DNA of 64,000 nucleotides, taken from Acinetobacter colistiniresistens (GTDB lineage: Bacteria > Pseudomonadota > Gammaproteobacteria > Pseudomonadales > Moraxellaceae). This document shows, piece by piece, positions 52,782-63,600 of this stretch. The number at the start of each line of letters is the position of its first letter. Position 1 is the stretch's first letter. The stretch is taken from contig NZ_KE340379.1 in assembly GCF_000413935.1 (NCBI RefSeq), positions 654,189 through 718,188 of the forward strand, written 5' to 3'. The notes beneath the pieces are model-generated. The model searched no databases. It was not told the origin of the DNA and was given only the letters and a program-made list of their open reading frames with translations. The translations under genes were made by a program, and so were the position numbers.

Positions 52782-54170
52782 CTATTTTGCAGTAAAACTA
52801 GAAGTAAAGCTTCTTGCTTCACGGCGGGCAACAGGATCATCTGGCATTGGATAGGGTGCTGCGGCGCGAACAGCTGCTTCTACACTGGCTTTCACATCAG
52901 GATCACTTGCAGAAACAACAACAGAAAGTACTGCACCACTGTCACTTAAGGTTACACGTGCACTGGCGCGTTGTCCTGAAGAACCCGATGGCATATTCCA
53001 AGCCCGATAGATTTTTTGTTCAAAGTCGCGTTTAGCCGTTGAAGCCACACGTTTCGCATCAGCCTTTTTCTGAGCTGCTTCTTGTTCCGCTTTTTTGGCT
53101 GCAGCAGCTTTGGCATCTGCTTCAGCTTCGGCTTTACGTTTGGCATCAGCGTCCGCTTTTGCTTTCGCATCTGCATCGGCCTTGCGTTTCGCATCTGCAT
53201 CGGCTTTGCGTTTGGCATCAGCGTCCGTTTTTGCTTTGGCATCTGCATCGGCTTTACGTTTCGCGTCTGCATCAGCTTTACGCTTAGCGTCAGCGTCCGT
53301 TTTTGCTTTGGCATCTGCATCGGCTTTGCGTTTGGCATCAGCCTCAGATTTTGCTTTGGCATCTGCATTCGCCTTACGTTTTGCATCGGCTTCCGCGCGA
53401 GCTTTGGCATCTGCATCGGCTTTACGTTTTGCGTCAGCGTCAGCTTTGCGTTTAGCATCTGCGTCCGCGCGAGCTTTCGCATCTCGTTCTGCTTTACGTT
53501 TTGCATCGGCTTCAGCACGAGCCTTAGCATCTGCATCGGCTTTACGTTTTGCATCTTGCTGGGCTTGAAGTTTTGCGTTCTCGGCAGCTTTTTGCTGTCT
53601 TAATTTAGCATCTTGTTCCGCTTTTTGGCGTGCTTTGGCTTCCGCCTCGGCTTTGGCAGATTGTTCAGCTCTATGTTTTTCAGCCTCTGTTCTCGCCTTT
53701 GCCTCAGCTTGGCGTTTGGCTTCAGCGTCTGCACGTTGTTTTTGTGCTTGCGCTTCTGAGAGTTTACGTTGTTCTTCAACCTGCTGAGCTCGCGCAGCTT
53801 CATCAGCTTTACGTTTTTGTTCGGCAAGCTTGGCTTGCTGAGCCTGTTCAGCTTTTTGCTTTTCAGCAGCAAGCTGTTGCGCAGTTGGTGGTGGAGGTAT
53901 TACGGGAATATTCTCAGGCAATGTCTTATCAACAATTGGGCTTTCAACCTGTTCAGCTTGGTGATCTGCTGTGACTTGTTGCTCTGGTTGCTGTAGAGAT
54001 TGAGGTAAATCTTCTGGCTTCACCAAAATAGTGGTGAGTTTCTTAGGCTCTTCAGGTGGTTTACTCAAGCCTAAAAACAGTAAGCCAACAATCGCGATTG
54101 CATGGACGCCAAGCGTGAAACTCAGCGCAATCGCATTTTGTTTAAAAGGTGGCTCTTGAAATTTTTTCAT
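52782..54170 (-). CDS. tolA: Tol-Pal system protein TolA
   Basis: TolA spans the periplasm from its N-terminal helix (LSFTLGVHAIAIVGLLFLGL) to its C-terminal domain, which contacts TolB and Pal. The 462-residue protein has a very long central alpha-helical domain rich in Ala, Lys, Asp and Glu. Between about residues 200 and 360 an 8-residue unit like AKRKADAD recurs many times. The C-terminal domain has WNMPSGSSGQRASARVTL. The repeat makes the opposite strand open in several frames, which are not genes. It follows tolR by 3 bases. Confidence 0.95.
   Translation of the reverse strand: MKKFQEPPFKQNAIALSFTLGVHAIAIVGLLFLGLSKPPEEPKKLTTILVKPEDLPQSLQQPEQQVTADHQAEQVESPIVDKTLPENIPVIPPPPTAQQLAAEKQKAEQAQQAKLAEQKRKADEAARAQQVEEQRKLSEAQAQKQRADAEAKRQAEAKARTEAEKHRAEQSAKAEAEAKARQKAEQDAKLRQQKAAENAKLQAQQDAKRKADADAKARAEADAKRKAERDAKARADADAKRKADADAKRKADADAKARAEADAKRKANADAKAKSEADAKRKADADAKAKTDADAKRKADADAKRKADADAKAKTDADAKRKADADAKRKADADAKAKADADAKRKAEAEADAKAAAAKKAEQEAAQKKADAKRVASTAKRDFEQKIYRAWNMPSGSSGQRASARVTLSDSGAVLSVVVSASDPDVKASVEAAVRAAAPYPMPDDPVARREARSFTSSFTAK
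53095..53570 (-). repeat. 24-bp degenerate coding repeats in tolA
   Basis: The central tolA region is built from variants of a 24-base unit encoding AKRKADAD or AKAKTDAD. The copies are similar but not identical at the DNA level. Such tracts may change length by slippage without shifting the frame. Confidence 0.85.
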
Positions 54171-54173
54171 AGC

Positions 54174-54626
54174 TTATTTTAACGGCTCTGTCAGTAAGCC
54201 TACTTGGGTAAGGCCTGCTTCTTGTAGGCTCGCCATGAGTGAAACTACTTCACCATATGGGCGAGATTTATCACCATTAACCAGAACAGTTAGTTGTTTG
54301 TTGTCTTGCTCAGCTTGAGTTTGAGCTTCACTTAAAACACTTTCCAGTTCTTTGAGCGAAAGAGGGTCACTGCCTTTATGTTCTTGGTATTGCAAAAAGA
54401 TATTGCCATCTTTACCAATCGTCACCATGGCAGGCATATCTTTGGACTCGATAGGGTGATTATTGGCCTGAGGTAGATCTACTTTAATACCGCTGGTGAT
54501 CATGGGGGCTGTCACCATGAAAATAACCAATAACACCAACATCACGTCGATATAAGGAACGACGTTCATATCACTTTTGAGTGGCTTTTTAATGCGTTCA
54601 AAACGTCCAGATCGTTGAATCGCCAT
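54174..54626 (-). CDS. tolR: Tol-Pal system protein TolR
   Basis: TolR is an inner-membrane protein that uses proton flow with TolQ to energise TolA. The 150-residue protein has a cytoplasmic N-terminus, one helix (IDVMLVLLVIFMVTAPM) carrying the conserved Asp, and an ExbD-like periplasmic domain (DKSRPYGEVVSLMASLQEAG). The start overlaps the tolQ stop as TAATG, so they are coupled. Confidence 0.95.
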   Translation of the reverse strand: MAIQRSGRFERIKKPLKSDMNVVPYIDVMLVLLVIFMVTAPMITSGIKVDLPQANNHPIESKDMPAMVTIGKDGNIFLQYQEHKGSDPLSLKELESVLSEAQTQAEQDNKQLTVLVNGDKSRPYGEVVSLMASLQEAGLTQVGLLTEPLK

Positions 54627-55324
54627 TATGCATCTTCCTGTGTCGTTCCAATCGCTTGACGCTGTAAAAGAGCAACCATTTCTTCTGCAAATAAGGCACG
54701 ATCTGAATAGGTTGATTCACCTTTAGCGGTAAAGTGGTTAAACGCAAGTACCGCAGGAATTGCTGCAAATAAACCAATTGCAGTTGCAATGAGGGCTTCT
54801 GCAATACCAGGTGCAACAGTTGCCAAAGTCACTTGATCAACGGCAGCAAGGCCAATAAAGGCATTCATAATGCCCCAAACCGTACCGAATAAGCCGATAT
54901 AAGGGGCAACAGAGCCGATGCTGGCAAGTGAACCTAAGCCTTGCTCTAAACCACCTTGATCACGGCTTAGGCCAACACGAAGAATACGCTCGGTTCCTTC
55001 GATGGTTTGGTTGGTATCGGCTTTACGTTTCTGTAGCTTGAAAAACTCACCTAAGCCTTGGTAGAAAATATCTTCTAGACCACGGCGCTTAGAATTGAGT
55101 TGCGCATTGTTATAAAGCGTATTTAACTCGGCACCTGACCAGAACATTTTTTGAAAATGTTCATCCTCTTGTTCTGCTTTTTTAAAGCCCATATGTAATT
55201 TAGCGATCAAATACCAGCTAAAAATTGAAGCAAGAAGTAAGATCAGCATGACCAGTTGTACAACAGGACTTGCTTGTAAAATTAGGTCAGAAATATGCAG
55301 GGAAGATTCTAAGTTAGTTGCCAT
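54626..55324 (-). CDS. tolQ: Tol-Pal system protein TolQ
   Basis: TolQ forms the proton channel of the Tol motor with TolR. The 232-residue protein has three helices: one near the N-terminus (VVQLVMLILLLASIFSWYLI) and two near the middle and C-terminus. The conserved MotA/TolQ/ExbB segment with GSVAPYIGLFGTVWGIMNAF and LIATAIGLFAAIPAVLAFN is clear. It follows ybgC by 24 bases. Confidence 0.95.
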   Translation of the reverse strand: MATNLESSLHISDLILQASPVVQLVMLILLLASIFSWYLIAKLHMGFKKAEQEDEHFQKMFWSGAELNTLYNNAQLNSKRRGLEDIFYQGLGEFFKLQKRKADTNQTIEGTERILRVGLSRDQGGLEQGLGSLASIGSVAPYIGLFGTVWGIMNAFIGLAAVDQVTLATVAPGIAEALIATAIGLFAAIPAVLAFNHFTAKGESTYSDRALFAEEMVALLQRQAIGTTQEDA

Positions 55325-55348
55325 AAGTCGCTGTGCCGAAAGTTTATT

Positions 55349-55756
55349 TTAGTCCTGTGCTAACTCTTTTTGAATTAGATCACGAATTTCATCAGGAAGT
55401 CGACGTGGCATTAAATCTTTATTTAAACATGCCAACACAACCTCACCTGAAGCCAGCAAGATTTCACCACGATAAATATTTTGTTGCAACACAAAAGATG
55501 CGGCTTTACACGAAATAACACGTGCTGTAACGGTAATTAAATCATCCATTAATATTGGGCGTACATATTTGACCTGAATCTGATGTACCACGAAGCTGTA
55601 ATCTTTTTGGTGCCAGTAGTGATCAACACCTGCTGCACGTAACCATTCGGTACGAGCACGTTCCATAAAACGGATATGGTTGGCATGGTAAACGATACCG
55701 CCTGCATCTGTATCTTCGATATAAACGCGAATGTTGAACTCAAAATGATTGACCAT
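55349..55756 (-). CDS. ybgC: acyl-CoA thioesterase YbgC
   Basis: The 135-residue hot-dog-fold enzyme has the family signature YIEDTDAGGIVYHANHIRFMERARTEWLR-like start (residues 12 onward), with the catalytic Asp in DTDAGG. YbgC hydrolyses short- or long-chain acyl-CoA and sits just before tolQ in most gammaproteobacteria. It may link phospholipid metabolism to the Tol system. The protein is full length. Confidence 0.94.
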   Translation of the reverse strand: MVNHFEFNIRVYIEDTDAGGIVYHANHIRFMERARTEWLRAAGVDHYWHQKDYSFVVHQIQVKYVRPILMDDLITVTARVISCKAASFVLQQNIYRGEILLASGEVVLACLNKDLMPRRLPDEIRDLIQKELAQD

Positions 55757-55847
55757 GATAAAAATCCATTCTTGATACGAGGTGTTGAAGAGTGTCGCAG
55801 TTTAGCATATTGATTTTTGGGGCAAATGGCACAACAGATCAAGCAAG

Positions 55848-56510
55848 CTATTCGTTTGAGTTTTTATCCAAGATTAAAGTCTGTGTTGCATAATCTTCTA
55901 AATGTTCAGCGAAATAGCCTGCAACAATCAGGTTTTTTAGAGGATCATCTTTTACTTTATTGTATTGAACGTAATCTTTTACGCTGTCGTATAGCATACA
56001 TAAACCTAAAAAACCAACTGCAAAAATGATAAATACCAACCATTCTGAGGCTTGGTTAAATAAGTAAAGTGAAATGCCGAGCATACAGCAACTGATCAAT
56101 AAAATTGCCAAGTTTTTAAAACTCAGTATAGGTTTGCACGGTGGGCGATGTTCCTCGACCATCTGCTTTAGATCGTCTTGAAAGCATAATGAAATAAAGA
56201 TTGTAGCGTGTGTATGGTCAAAGGCAAGGCTTGTGAGTGACCAGTCCAAATGTGAGGTAATGTTGAATTGTTCAAGCTGCTCACTAGAAAGGGAAACAGC
56301 TTGTTGTTTTGAATCGACAAGTTGACAAGAGAGTGACAATGCCGAATGAGCTTTGAGAAGCGCATCTAAAAATTGTCTTTGTTCTTGGCGATATTCTGAG
56401 AACATAACATATCGAGGCAACTCTTCGATAGGCGGTAAATCAGAAATAACGTCTTGATACGATACTTTAATTCTTTCTATAAGTTGTTGTTCATCTAGGG
56501 TTTGAGTCAT
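55848..56510 (-). CDS. hypothetical two-helix membrane protein
   Basis: This 220-residue protein has a hydrophilic N-terminal part of about 125 residues and two adjacent helices (LAILLISCCMLGISLYLF and WLVFIIFAVGFLGLCMLY). A short charged tail follows. I do not recognise a family. It lies between ruvB and ybgC on the same strand and is probably co-transcribed. The position is compatible with an envelope role but does not prove one. Confidence 0.75.
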   Translation of the reverse strand: MTQTLDEQQLIERIKVSYQDVISDLPPIEELPRYVMFSEYRQEQRQFLDALLKAHSALSLSCQLVDSKQQAVSLSSEQLEQFNITSHLDWSLTSLAFDHTHATIFISLCFQDDLKQMVEEHRPPCKPILSFKNLAILLISCCMLGISLYLFNQASEWLVFIIFAVGFLGLCMLYDSVKDYVQYNKVKDDPLKNLIVAGYFAEHLEDYATQTLILDKNSNE

Positions 56511-56523
56511 GATTTATCTATAT

Positions 56524-57522
56524 TTATGATTCAGGTGGTGTCATACCAAATTGTAAATATGCCATATTGGTTGCAATACGACCGCGTGCAGTCCGCATCA
56601 CATAACCTTGCTGAATCAAATACGGTTCAATTACATCTTCAAGCGTTCCGCTATCTTCCGCCATGGCTGCGGCTAAAGCTTCAACACCAGTTGGTCGTCC
56701 TTCAAAACGTTCCAGTAACATGCTGAGATAACGCCGATCGAGCGTATCTAAACCTGCTTTATCGACATTGAGCATGTCCAAAGCCCGTTGTGCCATTTCC
56801 TGAGTCACTTCACCTGTGCCTTTGACTTGGGCATAGTCACGGACACGGCGTAATAATCGATTGGCAATACGGGGTGTACCACGGGCACGACGAGCGATTT
56901 CTGTTGAACCTTCGTGAGTAATCGGCACATCCATCAAGTTGGCTGAACGTGTCACGATATGGGTCAGGTCTTCAACTGAATAAAATTCTAAACGTTGTAC
57001 GATCCCGAAGCGGTCACGTAAAGGAGAGGTCAAAAGACCTGCACGTGTTGTTGCCGCGACTAAAGTGAAAGGGGGGAGATCTAGCTTGATTGAGCGGGCA
57101 GCAGGGCCTTCACCAATCATAATATCGAGTTGGTAATCTTCCATGGCTGGATAAAGAATTTCTTCGATCACTGGAGAAAGACGATGAATCTCGTCAATGA
57201 ACAGAACATCACCTTCTTCTAGGTTGGTGAGCATTGCGGCTAGGTCACCCGCACGTTCCAATACAGGGCCAGAAGTTGATTTTAAATTACCGCCCATTTC
57301 TCTTGCGATAATGTTGGCCAAGGTGGTTTTACCTAAACCTGGTGGACCAAAGATCAAGGTATGGTCGAGTGCTTCACCACGGCCGCGCGCTGCACCAATG
57401 AAGATTTCCATTTGCTCACGAACCACGGGCTGACCAATATAGTCAGCCAACGAGGTTGGACGAATGGCACGATCAAAATGATCTTCAGGTTTTTCTGTTC
57501 CGCTAATAAGACGATCTTGCAT
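56524..57522 (-). CDS. ruvB: Holliday junction branch migration ATPase RuvB
   Basis: RuvB drives branch migration of Holliday junctions with RuvA. The 332-residue AAA+ protein has Walker [14 protein letters not shown], Walker [11 protein letters not shown], the sensor GATTRAG-like [10 protein letters not shown], and the winged-helix C-terminus with [14 protein letters not shown]. It begins 7 bases after the ruvA stop and ends just before the two-helix membrane protein gene. Confidence 0.97.
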   Translation of the reverse strand: MQDRLISGTEKPEDHFDRAIRPTSLADYIGQPVVREQMEIFIGAARGRGEALDHTLIFGPPGLGKTTLANIIAREMGGNLKSTSGPVLERAGDLAAMLTNLEEGDVLFIDEIHRLSPVIEEILYPAMEDYQLDIMIGEGPAARSIKLDLPPFTLVAATTRAGLLTSPLRDRFGIVQRLEFYSVEDLTHIVTRSANLMDVPITHEGSTEIARRARGTPRIANRLLRRVRDYAQVKGTGEVTQEMAQRALDMLNVDKAGLDTLDRRYLSMLLERFEGRPTGVEALAAAMAEDSGTLEDVIEPYLIQQGYVMRTARGRIATNMAYLQFGMTPPES

Positions 57523-57529
57523 ATATCTA

Positions 57530-58135
57530 TTACTTCATCATGGATTTAAGCGCAGCACGGATAATGTCAGCCGATTCAGTATAGTCTGCTTTGACTGCTG
57601 CTACTGCTTTTTGTGCTTCTGCTGGTTTATAGCCCAACGATTGTAAAGCGGCTTCCGCTTCCGCAACAGGTGAATTTGCCATAAATTGAATTTGAGCAAC
57701 TGCTGCATTTGCCGTACTACCCGTTGAATGCGCCAACGCTTTGAAACGATCACGTAATTCAATCATTAAGCGTTCAGCAGTTTTCTTGCCCACGCCGGGA
57801 ACTTTAATCAGCGTATTAATATCATCATGTTCAATGGTGTGAATCAGCAGTTCCACGCTGAGTGTTGATAAGATGCCTAAAGCCATTTTAGGGCCTACGC
57901 CATTCACTTTTAATAAGGTACGGAAAATGGTTTTTTCCTGTGCATCACTGAAACCATAAAGTTGCTGTGCATCTTCACGAACCACCAAGTGCGTCCATAA
58001 AGTGACTTTCTGTCCTTTTTGTAATTGGCAAAATGTCGAAAGTGGTGTGTCAATTTCATAGCCTACGCCATTTACATTGAGTAATACGGTTGGGGCTTCT
58101 AGGGCAAACACTTCGCCAATTAAACATCCGATCAT
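57530..58135 (-). CDS. ruvA: Holliday junction DNA helicase subunit RuvA
   Basis: RuvA binds the junction and guides RuvB. The 201-residue protein has an N-terminal OB domain ([19 protein letters not shown]), two helix-hairpin-helix motifs ([13 protein letters not shown] and [13 protein letters not shown]) and a C-terminal RuvB-binding domain. The longer frame starts at GTG 58147. I use the ATG at 58135, which gives the MIG start shared by the family. Confidence 0.96.
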   Translation of the reverse strand: MIGCLIGEVFALEAPTVLLNVNGVGYEIDTPLSTFCQLQKGQKVTLWTHLVVREDAQQLYGFSDAQEKTIFRTLLKVNGVGPKMALGILSTLSVELLIHTIEHDDINTLIKVPGVGKKTAERLMIELRDRFKALAHSTGSTANAAVAQIQFMANSPVAEAEAALQSLGYKPAEAQKAVAAVKADYTESADIIRAALKSMMK

Positions 58136-58143
58136 TGAGTCTT

Positions 58144-58845
58144 TCACTTATTTGTTAATGGTTGAATAGTAGATGCCATTTGTTCTAAACGCAAAATGGC
58201 TTTTAGAATTTCTTTACGATTTCGTGTGGATTTTATCCAAGCAGGTAAGCGGGAAAAATAACTGCGATTGTAATTTGGAAATTTACGCTCTCTTAGATCG
58301 GCTTGAATAAAATTTTTCAATATTTCTAAATGAGTTGGGTTATAAACACAAATTTGACCCTGTCGAACAGCAATATTTAAAAATAATGGATATGCGCAAT
58401 AGGGATCGATGCCAACTTTGGAATAACTGACTTTTTTTAACGTATAAACAGAGTCATCAAACCTATTTTCTCGTAGGCAGAAATTACAGTTTAGCGTTAT
58501 TTCTCTTGGAATAAGGGATCTACGGGCATATTGCCTGAGATATTTGTATTTTCCTTTCTTGCATATTGTACATTTCGTATTGATTTCGACTTCACATCCA
58601 CCGCTCCATTCAGCCATATTTTGATTTAAATTAAAGTAATAACGCATATAGTCATAACTTTGGACATGAATCTGCTGTAACGTTTTGCGATAGAGGCATT
58701 GAGTACAAAAAACCTTTATGGTTTCCGATTCTCGTTCCTTTATTTCGATAATCTTTGCAAGCTTTTGACATGCGGGGCAATGCACCCAAATTTCAGGCTT
58801 GAGAAGAGATAAGCTACTTATCCCTTGATCAATAAATCGAGGCAT
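58144..58845 (-). CDS. zinc-ribbon protein, unknown function
   Basis: The 233-residue product has several paired Cys motifs: CPAC, CTQC, CTIC and CNFC. They could form two zinc ribbons. The rest is basic and aromatic, with no catalytic motif I recognise. The ATG overlaps the dgt stop as TAATG, so it is translationally coupled to dgt and lies directly before ruvA. A nucleic acid-binding role is possible from the ribbons and neighbours, but this is inference. Confidence 0.78.
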   Translation of the reverse strand: MPRFIDQGISSLSLLKPEIWVHCPACQKLAKIIEIKERESETIKVFCTQCLYRKTLQQIHVQSYDYMRYYFNLNQNMAEWSGGCEVEINTKCTICKKGKYKYLRQYARRSLIPREITLNCNFCLRENRFDDSVYTLKKVSYSKVGIDPYCAYPLFLNIAVRQGQICVYNPTHLEILKNFIQADLRERKFPNYNRSYFSRLPAWIKSTRNRKEILKAILRLEQMASTIQPLTNK

Positions 58846-60185
58846 TAAAAGAACCCTATCTTATTGCCTTGCAACTCTTGCGCCAAGCTATAGGCTTGGT
58901 GGTCTGAGAACTTACTAATAATATCTAAGACTTGCATAATATTATTATAGTGGTTGTTTTGCAGATTTACCCCTGAATGTTGCAAAATTGACATCAAACG
59001 CTGTTCTTTAAAGCTTAAGGTCTTATGTGGCATGGTCAACGGGATAAAGGCATCCAAAATCGTTTGCAGGCTTTGGTGCGCAATAATCTCCAAACCGGAT
59101 TTTTGGGGATGTTCAAAAATACGATCTCTTGCGAGGTTTTTTGCGGTCTGAATGCCTGCCTCAATATCTGGTGAGCAATACTGTAACAGGTTGCCTTTGA
59201 GCTGGCCGGTTAAAATCTCGTAATGATGTTTTGCAAAAGCGGTGGTCACTTCATCGACAAGACGTTTCATGACACGGCCACGCAGAGCGGCAATTTTTTG
59301 CTGCCATGTGGTATGCGGTAATTGTAATTCTTCAGGATAACCATAATCCGCAATTAAATTTAGGAAAATAGGTTCAACTTCGGCATAGTTCAACATATTC
59401 AGAATGATGCCATCTTCTAAATCGATCAGTGCATAGCAAATATCATCGGCAGCTTCCAATAAATAAGTCAATGGATGACGGCAATAGTGATAGTCACCGA
59501 GTTGAATCAGGCCAAGCTGTTCTGCAAGTTGTTTTAAAATTTCTTTTTCGGATTGATAGCAACCAAATTTTGCCCGTTGATGTGAGGGCGTGTCGCCTTG
59601 TTCTTCAATTGTCTTTGAGAGCCATGGATATTTTAAATAAGCACCCAGTGTTGCACAGGTTAAACGCATGCCACCATCATCAGGGTGGTAATCAATACGA
59701 CTTAAAAGGCGAAGTCCTTGAGCATTGCCTTCGAATTGGCGAACATCGGCTGCTTCTTCTGGAGTGAGCCGAGCCAGAAAGTCTCGATGCGAAGCATCAT
59801 CAAACCATTCACGAATGGCATATTCACCGGCATGACCAAATGGGGGATTGCCAATGTCATGGGCTAGGCAGGCTGCTTGGATAATTGCCCCGACATCGGC
59901 AGGAGAAATCCACATCGGTAATTGATCTTTGATCTTTTCTGCAGCGAGCATGCCCAGTGAGCGTCCGATACAAGAGACTTCTAGCGAATGGGTGAGACGA
60001 GTGTGAATACCGTCATGTTGAGTCAGTGGGTGAACCTGTGTTTTTCTATTCAGCTGACGAAAACTTTGGGAAAATATAATTCTGTCATAATCTTTATGGA
60101 AAGGGCTTCGAGCCAATTCAGTACTACTTTTTTTACTACCTAAGCGAATTGCAGAAAGCAATTCTAACCAACGCATTTGTTCCAT
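58845..60185 (-). CDS. dgt: deoxyguanosinetriphosphate triphosphohydrolase (dGTPase)
   Basis: Dgt cleaves dGTP to deoxyguanosine and triphosphate and so affects dNTP pools. The 446-residue protein has the HD-domain metal site: FRQLNRKTQVH, HTRLTHSLEVS, ACLAHDIGNPPFGHAGE and EAADDICYALIDLEDG. The length fits the family. It heads a long - strand cluster that runs through ruvAB to tol-pal. Confidence 0.94.
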   Translation of the reverse strand: MEQMRWLELLSAIRLGSKKSSTELARSPFHKDYDRIIFSQSFRQLNRKTQVHPLTQHDGIHTRLTHSLEVSCIGRSLGMLAAEKIKDQLPMWISPADVGAIIQAACLAHDIGNPPFGHAGEYAIREWFDDASHRDFLARLTPEEAADVRQFEGNAQGLRLLSRIDYHPDDGGMRLTCATLGAYLKYPWLSKTIEEQGDTPSHQRAKFGCYQSEKEILKQLAEQLGLIQLGDYHYCRHPLTYLLEAADDICYALIDLEDGIILNMLNYAEVEPIFLNLIADYGYPEELQLPHTTWQQKIAALRGRVMKRLVDEVTTAFAKHHYEILTGQLKGNLLQYCSPDIEAGIQTAKNLARDRIFEHPQKSGLEIIAHQSLQTILDAFIPLTMPHKTLSFKEQRLMSILQHSGVNLQNNHYNNIMQVLDIISKFSDHQAYSLAQELQGNKIGFF

Positions 60186-60626
60186 TTATCATTATTCACT
60201 ATGAATTCAGTTTCATCATGCCAAAAAAAAGATTAAAGCACTAGAGTAGGGCGACATAAGTTGTCTTGTATCCGTATATAGATGTTTATCGTTTTGTATT
60301 TGATCATAATCTGGTCGTGAACCTGTCTGTTTTTTTAAAGAAACAGTGTGTGTTCTATTGTTCTGGATCAATTTTCCCCAACGGGCAGTTATAGTTAAAA
60401 TGGATATCTAGACAGACCTGATGATTTAAATGATCTAGTAAATGAATTGTTACGAATAAAGTAAAATTAAGAAAGCTACAATAAATTAAGTGATTTGAAG
60501 CAGAAAACTCTGATTTTTAAGATGGATATGGCTAGCTGAAATGCGCCTTTCACAGTAGAATATGCGCTCTCTCATAAGTCACATGGCGGTGGGATCGTTA
60601 GACCTGCCCGTGGAGCCAAAGTCAAC
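60186..60626. other. divergent intergenic region between dgt and purL
   Basis: About 440 bases contain no credible gene. It should hold the promoters of dgt (-) and purL (+). No classical PurR-type operator was seen. The last 40 bases, before the purL start, are GC-richer than the rest. Confidence 0.5.
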
Positions 60627-63600
60627 ATGTTTATCGTGGCCGGTGCATCAGCACATTCTTCTTTTAAGAAAGCTCAACTCTTAAACCGTTTAACGTCAAT
60701 GAGTTCTGTTCAATCTTTTGACAGCCAGTGGGTTTATTTGTTTGATCAAGCGCTCAGCGAGCAGCAACATCAATCGGCATTACAACTTTTAAACGATGGT
60801 CAATCTTTCGAACTTCGCCAAGCTGCAAGTGATGAAATCCAGATTTTAGTGACACCACGTATCGGTACCATCTCGCCGTGGTCATCTAAAGCAACTGATA
60901 TTTTCCAAAACTGTAATACCCCAATTCACCGTTTAGAGCGTGGTCTACTATTTACACTGAAAGGTGTGAAAGAGATTTCGAATGAAGTGAAATTGGCTTT
61001 ACATGACCGTATGACGGAGAGTGTTTTTGCTCATATTGATGATGCAAAAGCTTTATTCTCAGAAACCGCACCGAAGCCATTGAACTCAATTGATATCTTG
61101 GGTCAAGGAAAAGAAGCGTTAGTTAAAGCCAACAATGAGTTTGGCTTTGCTTTATCTGAGCAAGAAATTGATTACCTTACCGAAGCTTTTACCAAGCTGG
61201 GCCGTAATCCAAATGACATCGAATTGATGATGTTTGCACAAGCAAACTCAGAACATTGCCGTCATAAAATCTTTGGTTCTGAATGGACAATTGATGGTGA
61301 AAAACAACCATTATCTTTGTTCCAGATAATTAAAAATACTTATAAAGAATCTCCAACGGATGTGTTGTCGGCATATAAAGATAACGCGTCTGTGATCGTG
61401 GGTTATGACACCATGCGTTTTTATCCGAAAGCGGATGAAAATGGTCACTTCGTTTATAAATATAAGAGCCAAGCTGCTCATATTTTAATGAAGGTTGAAA
61501 CACACAACCATCCAACTGCAATTGCTCCATTTGCCGGTGCTGCGACAGGTTCGGGCGGTGAAATCCGTGACGAAGGTGCAACGGGTCGTGGTGGTAAACC
61601 AAAAGCAGGCTTAACCGGCTTTACGGTTTCAAACCTCAATATTCCTGGTTTTGAACAACCTTGGGAAGATAACTACGGTAAACCTTCACGTATGGCTTCG
61701 CCATTACAAATCATGATTGAAGGTCCATTGGGTGGTGCAGCGTTTAACAACGAATTCGGTCGCCCAGCATTAAATGGTTATTTCCGTACTTTCGAACAGA
61801 ATGTCAATGGCGAAGTGAAAGGCTTCCATAAGCCAATCATGATCGCTGGTGGTTACGGTAACATTCGTCCTGACCATGTTGAAAAAGATGCGATTCAACC
61901 GGGTGACTTGCTCATTGTATTGGGTGGCCCTGCAATGTTGATCGGTCTTGGCGGTGGCGCAGCGTCTTCTGTAGACAGCGGTACCATGGGTGAGAGCTTG
62001 GACTTTGCTTCTGTTCAACGTGAAAACCCAGAAATGGAACGCCGTTGCCAAGAAGTCATCGATACCTGCTGGCGCTTAGAAGATTTTAACCCAATCGTGT
62101 CTGTACATGATGTGGGTGCGGGTGGTGTATCTAATGCTATGCCAGAACTTGTGAATGATCATGAGTTGGGTGCAGTGCTTAATCTGCGTAAAATTCCATC
62201 ATTAGAGCCAGGTATGAGCCCGATGGAAATCTGGTCAAACGAAGCACAAGAACGTTATGTACTTGCGATTCGCCCAGAGTCTTTAGAACAGTTTGAAGAA
62301 ATTTGTGCACGTGAGCGTTGTCCGTTTGCGGTATTGGGTGAAGCAACTGAAGCGCGTCACTTAACCGTTGAAGACCCGTTGTTTGAGAACAAGCCTGTCG
62401 ATATCCCAATGCAGGTGATCTTGGGCGGCACACCGCGTATGCAACGGTCATATGAAACCATTGAGCGTCAGGGTAATGACTTTGATGCTGCAAAAGTTGA
62501 TTTAAAAGATGCAATTTTCCGCGTATTGAAGAATCCTACAGTCGCATCTAAATCATTCTTGATTACCATTGGTGACCGTTCGATTACCGGTATGGTTGCA
62601 CGTGATCAGATGGTGGGTCGTTGGCAAGTACCTGTTGCAGATGCAGCAGTGACGACGACCAGCTTGCAAGGTTTCACAGGCGAAGCAATGGCCATGGGTG
62701 AACGTCCACCTGTTGCATTGTTGAATCCTGCTGCATCGGCTCGTTTAGCGGTTGCTGAAGCGATTACTAACATTGCTTGTGCCAACATTGAACAAATCAG
62801 CGATATCAAACTTTCTGCAAACTGGATGGCTGCGGCTGGTCAAAAAGGTGAAGACCAAGCCTTGTTTGAAGGCGTAAAAGCGATTGGTATGGAAATGTGC
62901 CCTGCATTAGGCATTGCAATTCCAGTTGGTAAAGATTCACTTTCAATGCGTACCACGTGGAATGATGGCGAAGACAAAGCGGTGACTTCACCGATGTCAG
63001 GTGTCATTACTGCATTTGCGCCAGTGTTAGATGTTCGTAAAACATTAACGCCTGAATTGAAAAACTTAGCCGATTCAGTATTGGTTCGTATTGATTTATC
63101 TAAAGGGCAGTTCCGTTTAGGCGGTTCGATCCTTGCGCAGGTGTATAAAGCGATTGGTTCAGTGACTCCAGATGTTGATAGTTTTGATGATTTCAAAGCA
63201 TTCTTTGCCTTGATTCAAGACTGGAACAATCGTGGCGTGATCAAGGCTTACCATGACATCGGCGATGGCGGTCTATTGGCAACTGTCGCGGAAATGATGT
63301 TCGCATCTCGTTTAGGTGTGGCATTAGAAAATCAAACCACTGAAAGCTTATTTGCTGAAGAAATTGGTGCGGTACTGCAAATTACAGCGGCTGATTGGGC
63401 ACAGTTAGAAGTTGAAGTTGCAGCGTCAAGTCTGAAAGATGCAATTGCAGTTGTGGGCTGTGTCAATACAACCGATCAATTGGCTATCAATGGTTTAACT
63501 TTAGAACGTGCTGAATTACAACAAGCATGGGCTGAGGTATCGCATCAGATTCAACGTTTACGTGATAACGTTGAAACTGCGGATCAAGAATTTGCTTTAA

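Noticed and set aside
53082..53603. Long + strand open frames opposite tolA (up to 173 codons)
   Set aside because: They exist only because the tolA repeat lacks the complements of stop codons. They have low-complexity Ala/Ser/Phe composition and no ribosome-binding site.
60186..60626. PurR operator before purL
   Set aside because: No match to the enteric PurR box was found, and that regulator is not assumed in this genus.
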